This document shows, one piece after another, positions 44,889-53,110 of a stretch of 64,000 bases of DNA (positions are counted from its first letter, which is position 1; each line of letters begins with the position of its first letter). The stretch spans positions 186,001 to 250,000 of the forward strand of contig CAWBXD010000016.1 in NCBI GenBank assembly GCA_963792705.1. The letters are read 5' to 3'. The position numbers were made by a program, and so were the translations under genes. The notes under the pieces were generated by a model. The model did no database searches. It saw nothing but the letters and a program-made list of their open reading frames with translations, and was not told where the DNA came from. Source of the DNA: JBBQVS01 sp963792705. Lineage in GTDB: Bacteria; Chloroflexota; Ktedonobacteria; Ktedonobacterales; Ktedonobacteraceae.

Positions 44889-45302
44889 ATGCTTCATAAT
44901 GGGACACAACCTTTACTCAAGAAACAATTCTCACATAAAACGATCCTCTTCGTTAAGGATAACGCTGACACTGCCGAACTTCACGCTCTTGCGATCTCTT
45001 CAGAAACCACAAATATTGTTCTCCTTGTCGCAAATGGACGAGAAGCATTGCAAATACTCAAGGACATCATACCTAACCTCATTCTTTTGGACGATCACCT
45101 TCCTGAAATTGACGGGCTTACATTCTACGACCTTCTTCGCTCAACGAAGGGACAAGAAGAGACTTCTATTGCCTTCTTAAGTGCAAGTCCTCCTTTGGAT
45201 GGTGTCAATGAAATCGGATACCGTAAAGTTGTCCAGGTTAAGAAGCCATTTGAACTCAATGATCTCCTCGCCGTAATTCGAGGCGCGCTCGCCGAGTCCT
45301 AA
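44889..45302 (+). CDS. Stand-alone response regulator receiver (REC) domain protein
   Basis: CheY-like protein of 137 residues. Phospho-acceptor Asp lies in LILLDDHLPEIDG; the conserved Lys is in VVQVKKPFELNDLL, followed by helix 5. The N-terminal acidic pair, usually DD, reads VKDNAD, so one acidic ligand for Mg may be altered. The Thr/Ser switch position is Ser in AFLSASPPL. No output domain. GGGGAG precedes the ATG by eight bases. The PAS histidine kinase at 46561 is the nearest possible partner, with one gene between. Confidence 0.87.
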   Translation: MLHNGTQPLLKKQFSHKTILFVKDNADTAELHALAISSETTNIVLLVANGREALQILKDIIPNLILLDDHLPEIDGLTFYDLLRSTKGQEETSIAFLSASPPLDGVNEIGYRKVVQVKKPFELNDLLAVIRGALAES

Positions 45303-45681
45303 GTACAGAAGGTGTTCAAAAGGATAAAGAAGAGATGCTTTAATCACTCTCTAGGATGCTTTCTGAACTACGACCAATAGTTCAAATGGTAGAGAAAGCA
45401 CCTCTTCCAACCAAACTAGTTAGTACTTGACTGAGTTACGCTTATAAGTGTCAAGGGAGGCACCGGGTTAGTACGTCGTCTGTCGGTACCCCAAAGGGGA
45501 CTGACTCGCTACGCGTACTAATCCTTCCACAACCCGAAAATGGGCATAATCCGACACGGAAAAGACGTTTGTGGTGTGGGAAAAGGCCGTATATGTGCCC
45601 TGTCCCTCCTTGATTTTCCTTTCGAGAAAGCTCATACTACGATGGGAGAGTGACGTACTACAGAAGTTCGAGAGGTGTATT
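45303..45681. other. Structured intergenic region
   Basis: Contains nested inverted repeats. An outer helix pairs 45466-45475 (GGTTAGTACG) with 45514-45523; inside it 45482-45492 (GTCGGTACCCC) pairs with 45496-45505 around the loop AAA. Another helix CTTGAC/GTCAAG lies at about 45426-45455. No T-run follows. This could be a non-coding RNA, a regulatory leader or a DNA recombination site. No known RNA family was recognised, and there is no convincing gene. Confidence 0.45.
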
Positions 45682-46392
45682 TTGAAGGAAAATCGGACGG
45701 CTCTTGTTGCGTGTCTTTTTCTCGTAGGATTTGTTGCGTTTGTCGTTTTCGCTACTACAAACTCTCGATCTTCAAAGACATGTGCATGTCTAGCAGGAGG
45801 TGTTTGGACGTACCAATACGGTCAAGCATCTCTTCAGCATTCTCACGACGAATTCACCTTGAAAGAGATCGATATCACCTCTCAGGAATTTCATTTTTTT
45901 TACGCCTACACGTTTTCGCATCCAGGCTTTCCAAGCATCACTACTACGTCAAATCTCGAAGGAAATCCAGCACTACCTTTACAGTTAGAAACAAGGGTAC
46001 AACCACTTGGAGTTCTTGGCAATGTGAATATCGGTGTGATCCATGCTCGACTCATCAATAGAGTCAATCAGAGTATCGTACTGCACATTTCCCCTCCAGG
46101 AGACAGCACACAGCACTGGCAACTTGCTCCGTTAAAGCAAACAATAAATGAACCACATCCTGGGGGATTCATAGAAAGATTTTCGGACCTCCACCCTCTA
46201 GCCATACCCACAATAGCATTTTCTGTACCAATCACGACTGGGCAGGTCGCCTATTTTCGCCTTATTCAGCCTACGCATTCGACAAGTCAACCTGTCTACC
46301 TCTTTCTAAGAATAGATCATCCTACTCTCGTTTCTCTCATTACCAAGAAACAGTTCTTAGCAATTGCAGGGCCAGGAAATTTACAACCATAA
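45682..46392 (+). CDS. Membrane-anchored or exported protein of unknown function
   Basis: Protein of 236 residues, not recognised. It starts at a TTG (45682) with GAGAGGT seven bases upstream, giving KENRTALVACLFLVGFVAFVVFA, a good signal anchor at about residues 6-24. The outer part looks beta-rich (EFTLKEIDITSQEFHFFYAY, HARLINRVNQSIVLHISPPG) with several aromatic strands. A CAC motif just after the helix (KTCACLAGG) might be lipidated if the helix is cleaved, but it is not a standard lipobox. The longer frame upstream to 45571 lacks a ribosome site. Confidence 0.6.
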   Translation: MKENRTALVACLFLVGFVAFVVFATTNSRSSKTCACLAGGVWTYQYGQASLQHSHDEFTLKEIDITSQEFHFFYAYTFSHPGFPSITTTSNLEGNPALPLQLETRVQPLGVLGNVNIGVIHARLINRVNQSIVLHISPPGDSTQHWQLAPLKQTINEPHPGGFIERFSDLHPLAIPTIAFSVPITTGQVAYFRLIQPTHSTSQPVYLFLRIDHPTLVSLITKKQFLAIAGPGNLQP

Positions 46393-46560
46393 GACCGTCT
46401 CCAACAAAGCAAAAGCGTTTTTGGCAGCAAAACTGACGAAGAACAAGGATAATCGACGGTCAACAGCGACAATGATATAATACGCTTGAGACAAGTCGCT
46501 AAAAATGGACTTCTCCGTGGACAGTGGAACTGTTTCACACATGATGGAGGCAAAGAAAGT

Positions 46561-48477
46561 ATGGCAATACAGGGTAGTAAAGATACAATAGCTGTCAATC
46601 AGCGAGAAGTCTTGCAACATAGTGACGCACGGTTTCGCGTTCTGCTTGAAAAGGCGCAATATGCTGTAGCCCTCTATGACAAGGATAGAAATATCTTCTA
46701 TATTAGCCCTGCTATAGAGCATATACTTGGATATACTCCCGACGAATATATTCATATGGAAAATCGCTTCGATCTGCTTCACCCGGATGATAAAGACCAT
46801 AGTTTGGAAATCCTTACCGCATTATTTCAGACACCTAATGAAAGCAATGTTGTCGAGCATCGAGCGAGACATAAAGATGGAACGTACCGATGGGTAGAAG
46901 TTACCTATACCAACTTCCTTCAAGAAGCTGATGTTGCCGCGCTTGTGGCAAGTTTTCGTGATATTAGTGAGCGGAAACAGGCGGAGGAGACTCACCGCGA
47001 ACTCTTAGCTCGTGAGCAAAAAGCACTTGCCGAAGTGGAAGCACAGCAACAACGCTTCTCGTTGGTATTGAGGGAGGCACCTGCGGTCATCAATGTGTTT
47101 CGGGGTCCAGAGCATGTGTTTGACTTTGTAAATGAAGAATTTCTCGCACTCCTTGGTGATCGGCAGTTTCTTGGTAAAACTGTGCGTGAAGCGCAACCAG
47201 AGCTTGAGGGACAGGGTGTCTATGAGCTTTTAGACAAGGTTTATCAAACTGGCGAGCCATTCTTTGGTTATGAAATTGGAGTACCAGTAGTGACGCCAAA
47301 TGGTCTCACCCAACGATACTACAATTTCATGTATCAACCCACGCGCGATGCATCTAAACAAATTAATGGCATTGTCAGCTTTGCATTTGATGTTACACAG
47401 CAGGTGATGGCGCGCCAAAAAGTCGAAGAGCGAGAAGAACAGTATCGTTTCCTTGCAAACGCAATGCCGCAACAGGTATGGACTGCCCTGCCTGATGGGG
47501 TACTTGATTACGTGAGTCAGCAGACGGTTGACTATTTTGAGAGAAGTGATGAAGAGATTATAGGAGCAGGATGGCAGGATTTTCTCCATCCCGATGACTT
47601 GGCCTCGTGTCTTCATGCATGGCAGCATTCCTTAGAAACAGGACAACTTTATCAAATAGAGTTTCGGCTGCGAGCAGGCGACGGAACATATAAGTGGCAT
47701 CTTGGACGTGCCCTACCATTGATAAGTAATGGACAGATTGTGAAGTGGTTTGGAACGAACACAGACATTCATGATTACAAACAATTGCAGGCACAAAAAG
47801 ATGAGTTTATCAGTATGGCAAGTCATGAGTTACGTACTCCAATGACTACAATCAAAGCATGGACACAGATACAAAAAAAACGGTTTGAAAAGCAGGGTAT
47901 AGAAGACGTTGTTGACTCTTTCACCAAGATGGAAACCCAAATCAATAAAGTCAACCGTCTCATTGCCGACCTCCTCGACATATCCAAAATGCAAGTTGGG
48001 AAGTTGAGCTATGCAAAAGATGATGTCTCTATTGATGCTATCGTCCGCGAAAGCATCGAGATGGTGCAACATTCGAGTTCGACCCATGTAATTTCAATAG
48101 ATGGTTACACAGACAAACACATCATTGGAGATAAAGACCGATTGGAGCAAGTTTTCACGAACCTCTTGAATAATGCGATAAAATATTCTCCTCATGCAAC
48201 GACTGTTGACGTTTCTATCGAAACAGTACAAGATCAAGTTTTCGTTAAAGTGCGCGACTATGGCATTGGCATTCCTCGTGAGCATCAGAGCAAAATATTT
48301 GATCGTTTCTACCGAGTTTCTGATGGAGTAAGCCCACTTTTCCCAGGCTTAGGCATGGGATTATATATCGCGTGTGAGGTAGTCATGAGACACGATGGAG
48401 ATATAGGGGTGAAGAGCGAAGAAGGGAAAGGCTCAACATTTACAGTAACTTTGCCTTTAAAAGATGAACTTTTGTAA
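46561..48477 (+). CDS. Soluble PAS-PAS-PAS sensor histidine kinase
   Basis: Cytoplasmic histidine kinase of 638 residues, with no transmembrane helix. Three PAS domains come in order: about 20-140 (RVLLEKAQYAVALYDKDRN), about 165-285 and about 295-415 (FLANAMPQQVWTALPDG). Next are a HisKA dimerisation domain with the phospho-acceptor His422 in SHELRTPMTTIKAW and an HATPase domain: NNAIKYSPHA (N box), DYGIGIPREHQ, FDRFYRV and LGMGLYIA (G boxes). I start at ATG 46561 because GGAGG lies ten bases upstream. Its stimulus is unknown; redox or small ligands in PAS pockets are usual. The receiver protein at 44889 may be its partner. Confidence 0.93.
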   Translation: MAIQGSKDTIAVNQREVLQHSDARFRVLLEKAQYAVALYDKDRNIFYISPAIEHILGYTPDEYIHMENRFDLLHPDDKDHSLEILTALFQTPNESNVVEHRARHKDGTYRWVEVTYTNFLQEADVAALVASFRDISERKQAEETHRELLAREQKALAEVEAQQQRFSLVLREAPAVINVFRGPEHVFDFVNEEFLALLGDRQFLGKTVREAQPELEGQGVYELLDKVYQTGEPFFGYEIGVPVVTPNGLTQRYYNFMYQPTRDASKQINGIVSFAFDVTQQVMARQKVEEREEQYRFLANAMPQQVWTALPDGVLDYVSQQTVDYFERSDEEIIGAGWQDFLHPDDLASCLHAWQHSLETGQLYQIEFRLRAGDGTYKWHLGRALPLISNGQIVKWFGTNTDIHDYKQLQAQKDEFISMASHELRTPMTTIKAWTQIQKKRFEKQGIEDVVDSFTKMETQINKVNRLIADLLDISKMQVGKLSYAKDDVSIDAIVRESIEMVQHSSSTHVISIDGYTDKHIIGDKDRLEQVFTNLLNNAIKYSPHATTVDVSIETVQDQVFVKVRDYGIGIPREHQSKIFDRFYRVSDGVSPLFPGLGMGLYIACEVVMRHDGDIGVKSEEGKGSTFTVTLPLKDELL

Positions 48478-48772
48478 GTCAGCCTTTCAACTATTTAAGT
48501 GCTACCCCAACTCTCATACTGCTTGGCTCATCTGCTTGCATGATGAATTGTAGTTCCTGGAAACAGACTGTTACTTTGTTACGCTGTATCTTATTGTTTT
48601 TTTGCACTTCTGCGTTATATGACTCATTATTGACAAATACTCACAAGTAGTGTTAATCTTGCTCGCACATGAGCTATATGCTATTTTCATGACTGTTTCA
48701 TATTTTGTTTTTACTCTTTTTTTGATGAAGAGGTAAAGATAAGTAGAAGTCCATAGAAGGGTAAAAGTATTA
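48478..48772. other. Intergenic region before the DUF262 gene
   Basis: About 295 bases, AT-rich, with T-runs near 48596 and 48717. No convincing hairpin, gene or promoter pair was found. The DUF262 gene start has only a weak ribosome site (AGAAGGGTAAAAG). Confidence 0.35.
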
Positions 48773-50752
48773 ATGCAGGCATCTGAAACGAAACTTCAAC
48801 CAATTATCGAAGGGGCAAAACAATATGTTGTGCCTCTTTTTCAACGAAGATATAGCTGGGAGAAGAAAGAGTGGACAGCTTTATTAGACGATCTTGTCGA
48901 ATTAAGTGAGACGGACAATCCACGTACTCATTTTATCGGATCTATAGTAACCATGCCAACCAATGCCGTTCCAGAAGGTGTTAGTAAATTTTTACTTATA
49001 GACGGACAACAGCGTCTCACCACTATTTTCATTTTGCTGGCATTGTTGCGTGACATCGCCAAAAAGAGCGGGCAAAAGAAGTTAGAAGAGCAAATTAATA
49101 ACACACTTCTGACAAACCCCTATGAAAACGATAATGACTACTATAAGTTGTTGCCAACACAAGGGGATCGTGTCGCCTTTCAAAATTTGATTAATGTGGA
49201 GGACGCTCCTTCTGATAGTTTAATAACAAGAGCGTATCAATTTTTTCAAAAAGAGTTGCAAGTAAGAGGTCTTGACGGACAGCTACTCAAAAAAGTAATT
49301 TTCAGCAATCTTTCTGTTGTCAGTATTGTTCTTGGTAAAGACGATGATCCTCATCTTGTTTTCGAGAGCCTCAATGCGAAGGGTCGTCCACTAACCCAAG
49401 CTGATCTTATTCGCAACTACTTTTTTATGAAGATCCACGTACACGAACAAGACCGTATTTACGAGCGATATTGGAAACCGATGCAGGATGGGCTTGGGGA
49501 AGGCTTAACAGAATTCATTCGGCATTATCTCATGAGAGATGGTGTAATAGTGAAACAAAGCGATATTTATTTTTGTATCAAGGACCGCATCAATCAAGGC
49601 GAGGTACTAGGATGTCTTAAGGAACTTGCTCGCTTTGCTGACTACTACGAAAACCTTCTGCATCCAGAGAAAGAGCCACAAGCAAAGCTTCAACGAGCAT
49701 TACAGCGCCTTAACCGCATTGAAGTAACAACAGCATATCCCTTATTGCTGAATTTTTACGACGATTACTACCATGCCAGAATTTCTTTAGATGAATTCAT
49801 TACACTTCTACAGTTAATAGAGAACTTTATGATTCGGAGGTTTGTTTGTAATGTAGCGACGAATCAGTTAAATAAGGTTTTCCCTTCCCTTTATGGACAG
49901 ATTAAAAATAGGTACGCATCAAATGCTATTGAGGGCCTTAAATCAATTCTTCAAACAAAGAATTATCCTAAAGATGCTGAGTTTAGGACAAGGCTTCTTG
50001 ATGCAAAACTTTACGGTGGTGGAGATAGAGCGATTAAAACAAAGCTTATTCTGGAAACGCTCGAAGAGTTTTATCAGCACAAAGAACAGGTTAACTTTGA
50101 GAATTTATCTATCGAGCATGTAATGCCCCAGACACTTACCGAGTCATGGCGAAACGAACTAGGAGAAGACGGAGACACAACACACGAACTTTTGCTACAT
50201 ACGCTTGGCAATCTAACGCTCACGGCGTATAACTCCGAACTATCAAATGATAGTTTCGCAGCAAAGAAGTTGCGCTTAAAAGAGAGTCATCTGGAAATGA
50301 ATAAGTATTTTAATCATAAGCAAACGTGGGGAAGAGAGGATATTGAGAGGAGGTCTGCTGATCTTGTAGACATGGCACTTATGATATGGCCTTACTTTGG
50401 TGAAGAGAAGGCAGAGCATGTGACACAGAAAAAAGGTGTTTCAGCATCACCTAAAGCACTGTCCATTCTTGGTCAAGATTTTGTGGTGCAGTCATGGCGT
50501 GATGTACTCGTGCAGACAATGAATAGTATCTCTGATATAGAGCCAGAAAGCTTTGATGAGATTAAGCAACAATTTTCGCGTTTTATAGGGCAGGATAAAA
50601 AGAGATTCAGGGAAACGCGCCAACTAAAAAATGGCCTGTTTGTCGAAGTGAATTTGTCATCTCAAGATATACAGCGATTTTGTTTTCAATCTTTAGCGGT
50701 GGCAGGTCTTACGACGGAAGATTGGAAAATTGAGTTGGAAACCAATCATTAA
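48773..50752 (+). CDS. DUF262-DUF1524 single-chain nuclease (GmrSD/type IV restriction-like)
   Basis: Protein of 659 residues. The N-terminal DUF262 (GmrS-like, ParB-type NTPase) domain has VPLFQRRYSWEKKEW and the signature LLIDGQQRLTTIF (about residues 80-92), then FESLNAKGRPLTQADLIRNY. The DUF1524 HNH-like nuclease (GmrD-like) follows at about 430-530: LSIEHVMPQTL and LGNLTLTAYNSELSN. A further C-terminal domain (about 565-659, SWRDVLVQTMNSI to AVAGLTTEDW) is unassigned. Related proteins cut modified DNA and restrict phages. No other defence gene is adjacent, so function as a solitary defence nuclease is inferred. Confidence 0.88.
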   Translation: MQASETKLQPIIEGAKQYVVPLFQRRYSWEKKEWTALLDDLVELSETDNPRTHFIGSIVTMPTNAVPEGVSKFLLIDGQQRLTTIFILLALLRDIAKKSGQKKLEEQINNTLLTNPYENDNDYYKLLPTQGDRVAFQNLINVEDAPSDSLITRAYQFFQKELQVRGLDGQLLKKVIFSNLSVVSIVLGKDDDPHLVFESLNAKGRPLTQADLIRNYFFMKIHVHEQDRIYERYWKPMQDGLGEGLTEFIRHYLMRDGVIVKQSDIYFCIKDRINQGEVLGCLKELARFADYYENLLHPEKEPQAKLQRALQRLNRIEVTTAYPLLLNFYDDYYHARISLDEFITLLQLIENFMIRRFVCNVATNQLNKVFPSLYGQIKNRYASNAIEGLKSILQTKNYPKDAEFRTRLLDAKLYGGGDRAIKTKLILETLEEFYQHKEQVNFENLSIEHVMPQTLTESWRNELGEDGDTTHELLLHTLGNLTLTAYNSELSNDSFAAKKLRLKESHLEMNKYFNHKQTWGREDIERRSADLVDMALMIWPYFGEEKAEHVTQKKGVSASPKALSILGQDFVVQSWRDVLVQTMNSISDIEPESFDEIKQQFSRFIGQDKKRFRETRQLKNGLFVEVNLSSQDIQRFCFQSLAVAGLTTEDWKIELETNH

Positions 50753-50857
50753 TCAAGTCTCAATCACGACTAGTATTTAGGTCAGGAGAATATTTTTGAG
50801 TCAGTCATCCCTGAGGATATTGGTAGTGAAATGAAATAAAAATATGTTGACATGTGT

Positions 50858-50863
50858 TATACT
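50858..50863 (+). promoter_or_regulatory. Extended -10 box upstream of the RRM gene
   Basis: TGTTATACT (50855-50863) forms an extended -10; the -35 position is poor. It would give a leader of about 90 bases before the GTG start, a length often seen for cold-inducible RNA-binding protein genes. Confidence 0.4.
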
Positions 50864-50959
50864 GAATATGAGATGTCGAGTATTGTTGTATCGTTCAGTG
50901 AGAAGTTGTTTCTACCGACAGCAATAAGTTTGAAGACATCACAGTGGGAGCAAATCTCA

Positions 50960-51310
50960 GTGAAGCTTTATGTAGGCAGACTGCCATATTCAACAACAGA
51001 CCAGGAGCTGAACGATCTTTTCAGCCAATATGGTCAGGTACTTTCAGCAACAATTATTATTGACCGTGAGATGAATCGCAGCAAGGGCTTCGGCTTTGTC
51101 GAGATGAGCGACGATCAAGAGGCACAGACCGCGATGAATCAGCTCAATAACTCGACTCTGCAAGGTCGTACAATCATCGTTAACGAGGCAAACGAGCGTC
51201 GTGAGCCACGTAGCGGTGGTGGCGGCGGCGGCTATCGTGGTGGCAACGGTGGTGGTGGCGGAGACCGTCGTGGCGGCGGCGGCGGCTATAGCAACGACCG
51301 ACGCTACTAG
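50960..51310 (+). CDS. RRM-domain RNA-binding protein with Gly-rich tail
   Basis: Small RNA-binding protein of 116 residues. One RRM covers residues 1-80, with RNP2 KLYVGRLPY and RNP1 SKGFGFVEM, then a tail of Gly-rich RGG-like repeats (GGGGGGYRGGN, GGDRRGGGGG). Such proteins resemble plant and cyanobacterial cold-induced Rbp proteins and act as RNA chaperones. The start is the GTG at 50960 with GGGAG nine bases ahead, giving the canonical start of the RRM; the open frame further upstream has no ribosome site. A strong terminator follows. Confidence 0.92.
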   Translation: MKLYVGRLPYSTTDQELNDLFSQYGQVLSATIIIDREMNRSKGFGFVEMSDDQEAQTAMNQLNNSTLQGRTIIVNEANERREPRSGGGGGGYRGGNGGGGGDRRGGGGGYSNDRRY

Positions 51311-51330
51311 TTCTTTCATCAAAAAAAACA

Positions 51331-51370
51331 AAAAAGAGGGGTTTCTGAATTATCAGAAACCCCTCTTTTT
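51331..51370. terminator. Bidirectional intrinsic terminator
   Basis: An 18-bp perfect stem (51331-51348 with 51353-51370), four-base loop, with an A-run on the left and a T-run on the right. It lies between the convergent RRM and ATP-grasp genes and fits a classic terminator on both strands. Confidence 0.93.
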
Positions 51371-51386
51371 TGTTGCAATGATTTTT

Positions 51387-52652
51387 TTAGCCAACAGAGC
51401 GCAGGACTGGAATTTCGCGTCTAATATCGAATTTGAGATGAGCATGAGCGAGACGAATAGCATTCTCTACCTCGCTAGGATTTTCGCCACGCGCAAAGAT
51501 AAAGCCGAGGTAGCTTGCACCTTCTGGCAATGGGACCAACTGGTTGTTCAACTTCGCGGTGATTTCGACGCCAGTAATGAGAGGGACACACAGGGCTTCC
51601 TCTACACCTTGAACACCTTTAAGCATGCCAGCAGAGGGAATGGGTATCATCATAACGCCTGCCGCATGTTCGTCACGGCTGATGGTGCTAATTTCTTCTC
51701 CTATAGCATGACGAAGAATAAGTTCTTCCAAGCACATGCCGGAGCCAAACTCAAGAATGGTCGAGCAAAGACCGCCAATCGAGCGTCCAGCGATCTCTAA
51801 CATCCAGGGTCCTTGATCATTGACGCGTAATTCTGCGTGTACAGGACCTTCGCGTAGGCCAAGAGAGGCGGCGGCTAGCGCAACGGCATGAGCAATTGCT
51901 TGTTGCACATCCTGGGGTAATCTTGAGGGAGTTACATAGATAGTTTCTTCAAAAAAGGGGCCATCAAGAGGGTCAGGCTTGTCGAAGAGCGTCAAGACTT
52001 TGAGTTGTCCATGCGTCACGATGCCTTCTAAGGCGACCTCAACGCCTGGAATAAAGTCTTCGACCAGAAACGCAGTCTCTAGCTCTCTGTTGCCTTCAGC
52101 GAGGAGATAACGTTTTAGGCGTGTAAAGGCAGCAATGAATTCGGTAGGATTGTTCGCACGTATAACGCCTCTGCTGCCAGAGAGACGCAGTGGTTTTACC
52201 ACACATGGGTAGATTACTTGTGTAGCTATCCAATTGGGATTATCGCTTAACCAAAAGCGACGGAACACGGGGCAGGGTGCGCCACCGGCAGACATGATAT
52301 TACGCATCAAGAATTTATCGCGTGCAGCCTCGGCCGACTCTGGTGAATTATGTGCAAGTCCGAGCGCAGCACTGGCATGAGCGGCAAGTTCGCTCGCGCT
52401 ATCATCAACTGAGAGAATCGCGTCGAAGGGATGCTGCTGTGCATATTCCGTTATAATGCGAACAGAGGCCGGGATATCTGTAAAATCGACTCCTAGTGGG
52501 ACGTGCCAATAGTCAGAGAGTGTTTCGGGCAGGTCGATACCAACAACGACATCAAGCTGTAGTTGGTGTGCCGCGCCCAGAAATGCTCCCCCGCGATACG
52601 TTGCAGGTGACATGAGCAATAATACCCGTTTTTGTTTTTTTTCATTATCCAT
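51387..52652 (-). CDS. ATP-grasp ligase
   Basis: ATP-grasp superfamily protein of 421 residues, like dipeptide/amino-acid ligases (BacD-type) and carboxylases. N-terminal KRVLLLMSPATYRGGAFLGAA is the pre-ATP-grasp fold; YPCVVKPLRLSGSRGVIR is the ATP-binding Lys and Gly loop; VEDFIPGVEVALEGIV follows, and the metal site is VHAELRVNDQGPWMLEIAGR. The acceptor and donor acids are unknown. It lies eight bases after a small unknown gene and forms an operon with it. Confidence 0.87.
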   Translation of the reverse strand: MDNEKKQKRVLLLMSPATYRGGAFLGAAHQLQLDVVVGIDLPETLSDYWHVPLGVDFTDIPASVRIITEYAQQHPFDAILSVDDSASELAAHASAALGLAHNSPESAEAARDKFLMRNIMSAGGAPCPVFRRFWLSDNPNWIATQVIYPCVVKPLRLSGSRGVIRANNPTEFIAAFTRLKRYLLAEGNRELETAFLVEDFIPGVEVALEGIVTHGQLKVLTLFDKPDPLDGPFFEETIYVTPSRLPQDVQQAIAHAVALAAASLGLREGPVHAELRVNDQGPWMLEIAGRSIGGLCSTILEFGSGMCLEELILRHAIGEEISTISRDEHAAGVMMIPIPSAGMLKGVQGVEEALCVPLITGVEITAKLNNQLVPLPEGASYLGFIFARGENPSEVENAIRLAHAHLKFDIRREIPVLRSVG

Positions 52653-52660
52653 AACAATTA

Positions 52661-52945
52661 CTATGCCTCATCTTGTAAGACTTCCACTGGAAAGCTAAGT
52701 GATTTTAGGGCTGCCGCCAGCCCAAACAGGCGAGCATCGCCACGTACCGTCCACACGAGTTCTGTGGGGGAACGTTTTGTCGTATCACCTCCACCTTCCC
52801 AATAGCACTCGAATGTACCTTGCCAATCGCGGTGTTGCACTCGTCCTTGATAGTGCCAGGAGTCAGCCATAGGGCGTCGGTTGTTAAAGCCCAAGCCAGC
52901 AGCCGTGACACTTACGAAATCCTTGCTGCGAAAAACTACTTTCAT
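52661..52945 (-). CDS. Small conserved-looking protein of unknown function
   Basis: Protein of 94 residues, not recognised. It has an alternating, aromatic-rich beta pattern: MKVVFRSKDFVSVTAAG, then DSWHYQGRVQHRDWQGTFECYWEGG and TELVWTVRGDARLFG, and no signal peptide or membrane segment. It lies eight bases upstream of the ATP-grasp gene, so a role next to that enzyme is likely. Start from an ATG at 52945; a ribosome site GGTAAGG lies nearby. Confidence 0.65.
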   Translation of the reverse strand: MKVVFRSKDFVSVTAAGLGFNNRRPMADSWHYQGRVQHRDWQGTFECYWEGGGDTTKRSPTELVWTVRGDARLFGLAAALKSLSFPVEVLQDEA

Positions 52946-53031
52946 AGCACTACCTTACCTTGTCATAACATATGTTTTTTAAGCAGCATTCCATAATAGT
53001 GGAGAACACGCTATATGTATAAGATAACATG

Positions 53032-53080
53032 ATATGACAATGCTGGTATGAGCCATTGACTCATACCAGCATTGTCGTAT
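53032..53080. terminator. Hairpin of 20 bp between minus-strand genes
   Basis: Arms 53032-53051 and 53061-53080 pair over 20 bases (one wobble) with a nine-base loop. It lies just downstream of the BNR protein gene and upstream of the small gene at 52661-52945, so it should end the former's transcript. No marked T-run. Confidence 0.7.
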
Positions 53081-53110
53081 TTCCCTACATATCTAAGAAT
53101 ATCTTCCGTA

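Noticed and set aside
44710..44907. Minus-strand 65-codon gene in the gap before the response regulator
   Set aside because: No ribosome site, no recognisable sequence, and it overlaps the start of the response regulator gene.
45466..45523. Integron attC site or known riboswitch
   Set aside because: No attC core sites or conserved riboswitch motifs were found; the structure is kept as an unassigned observation.
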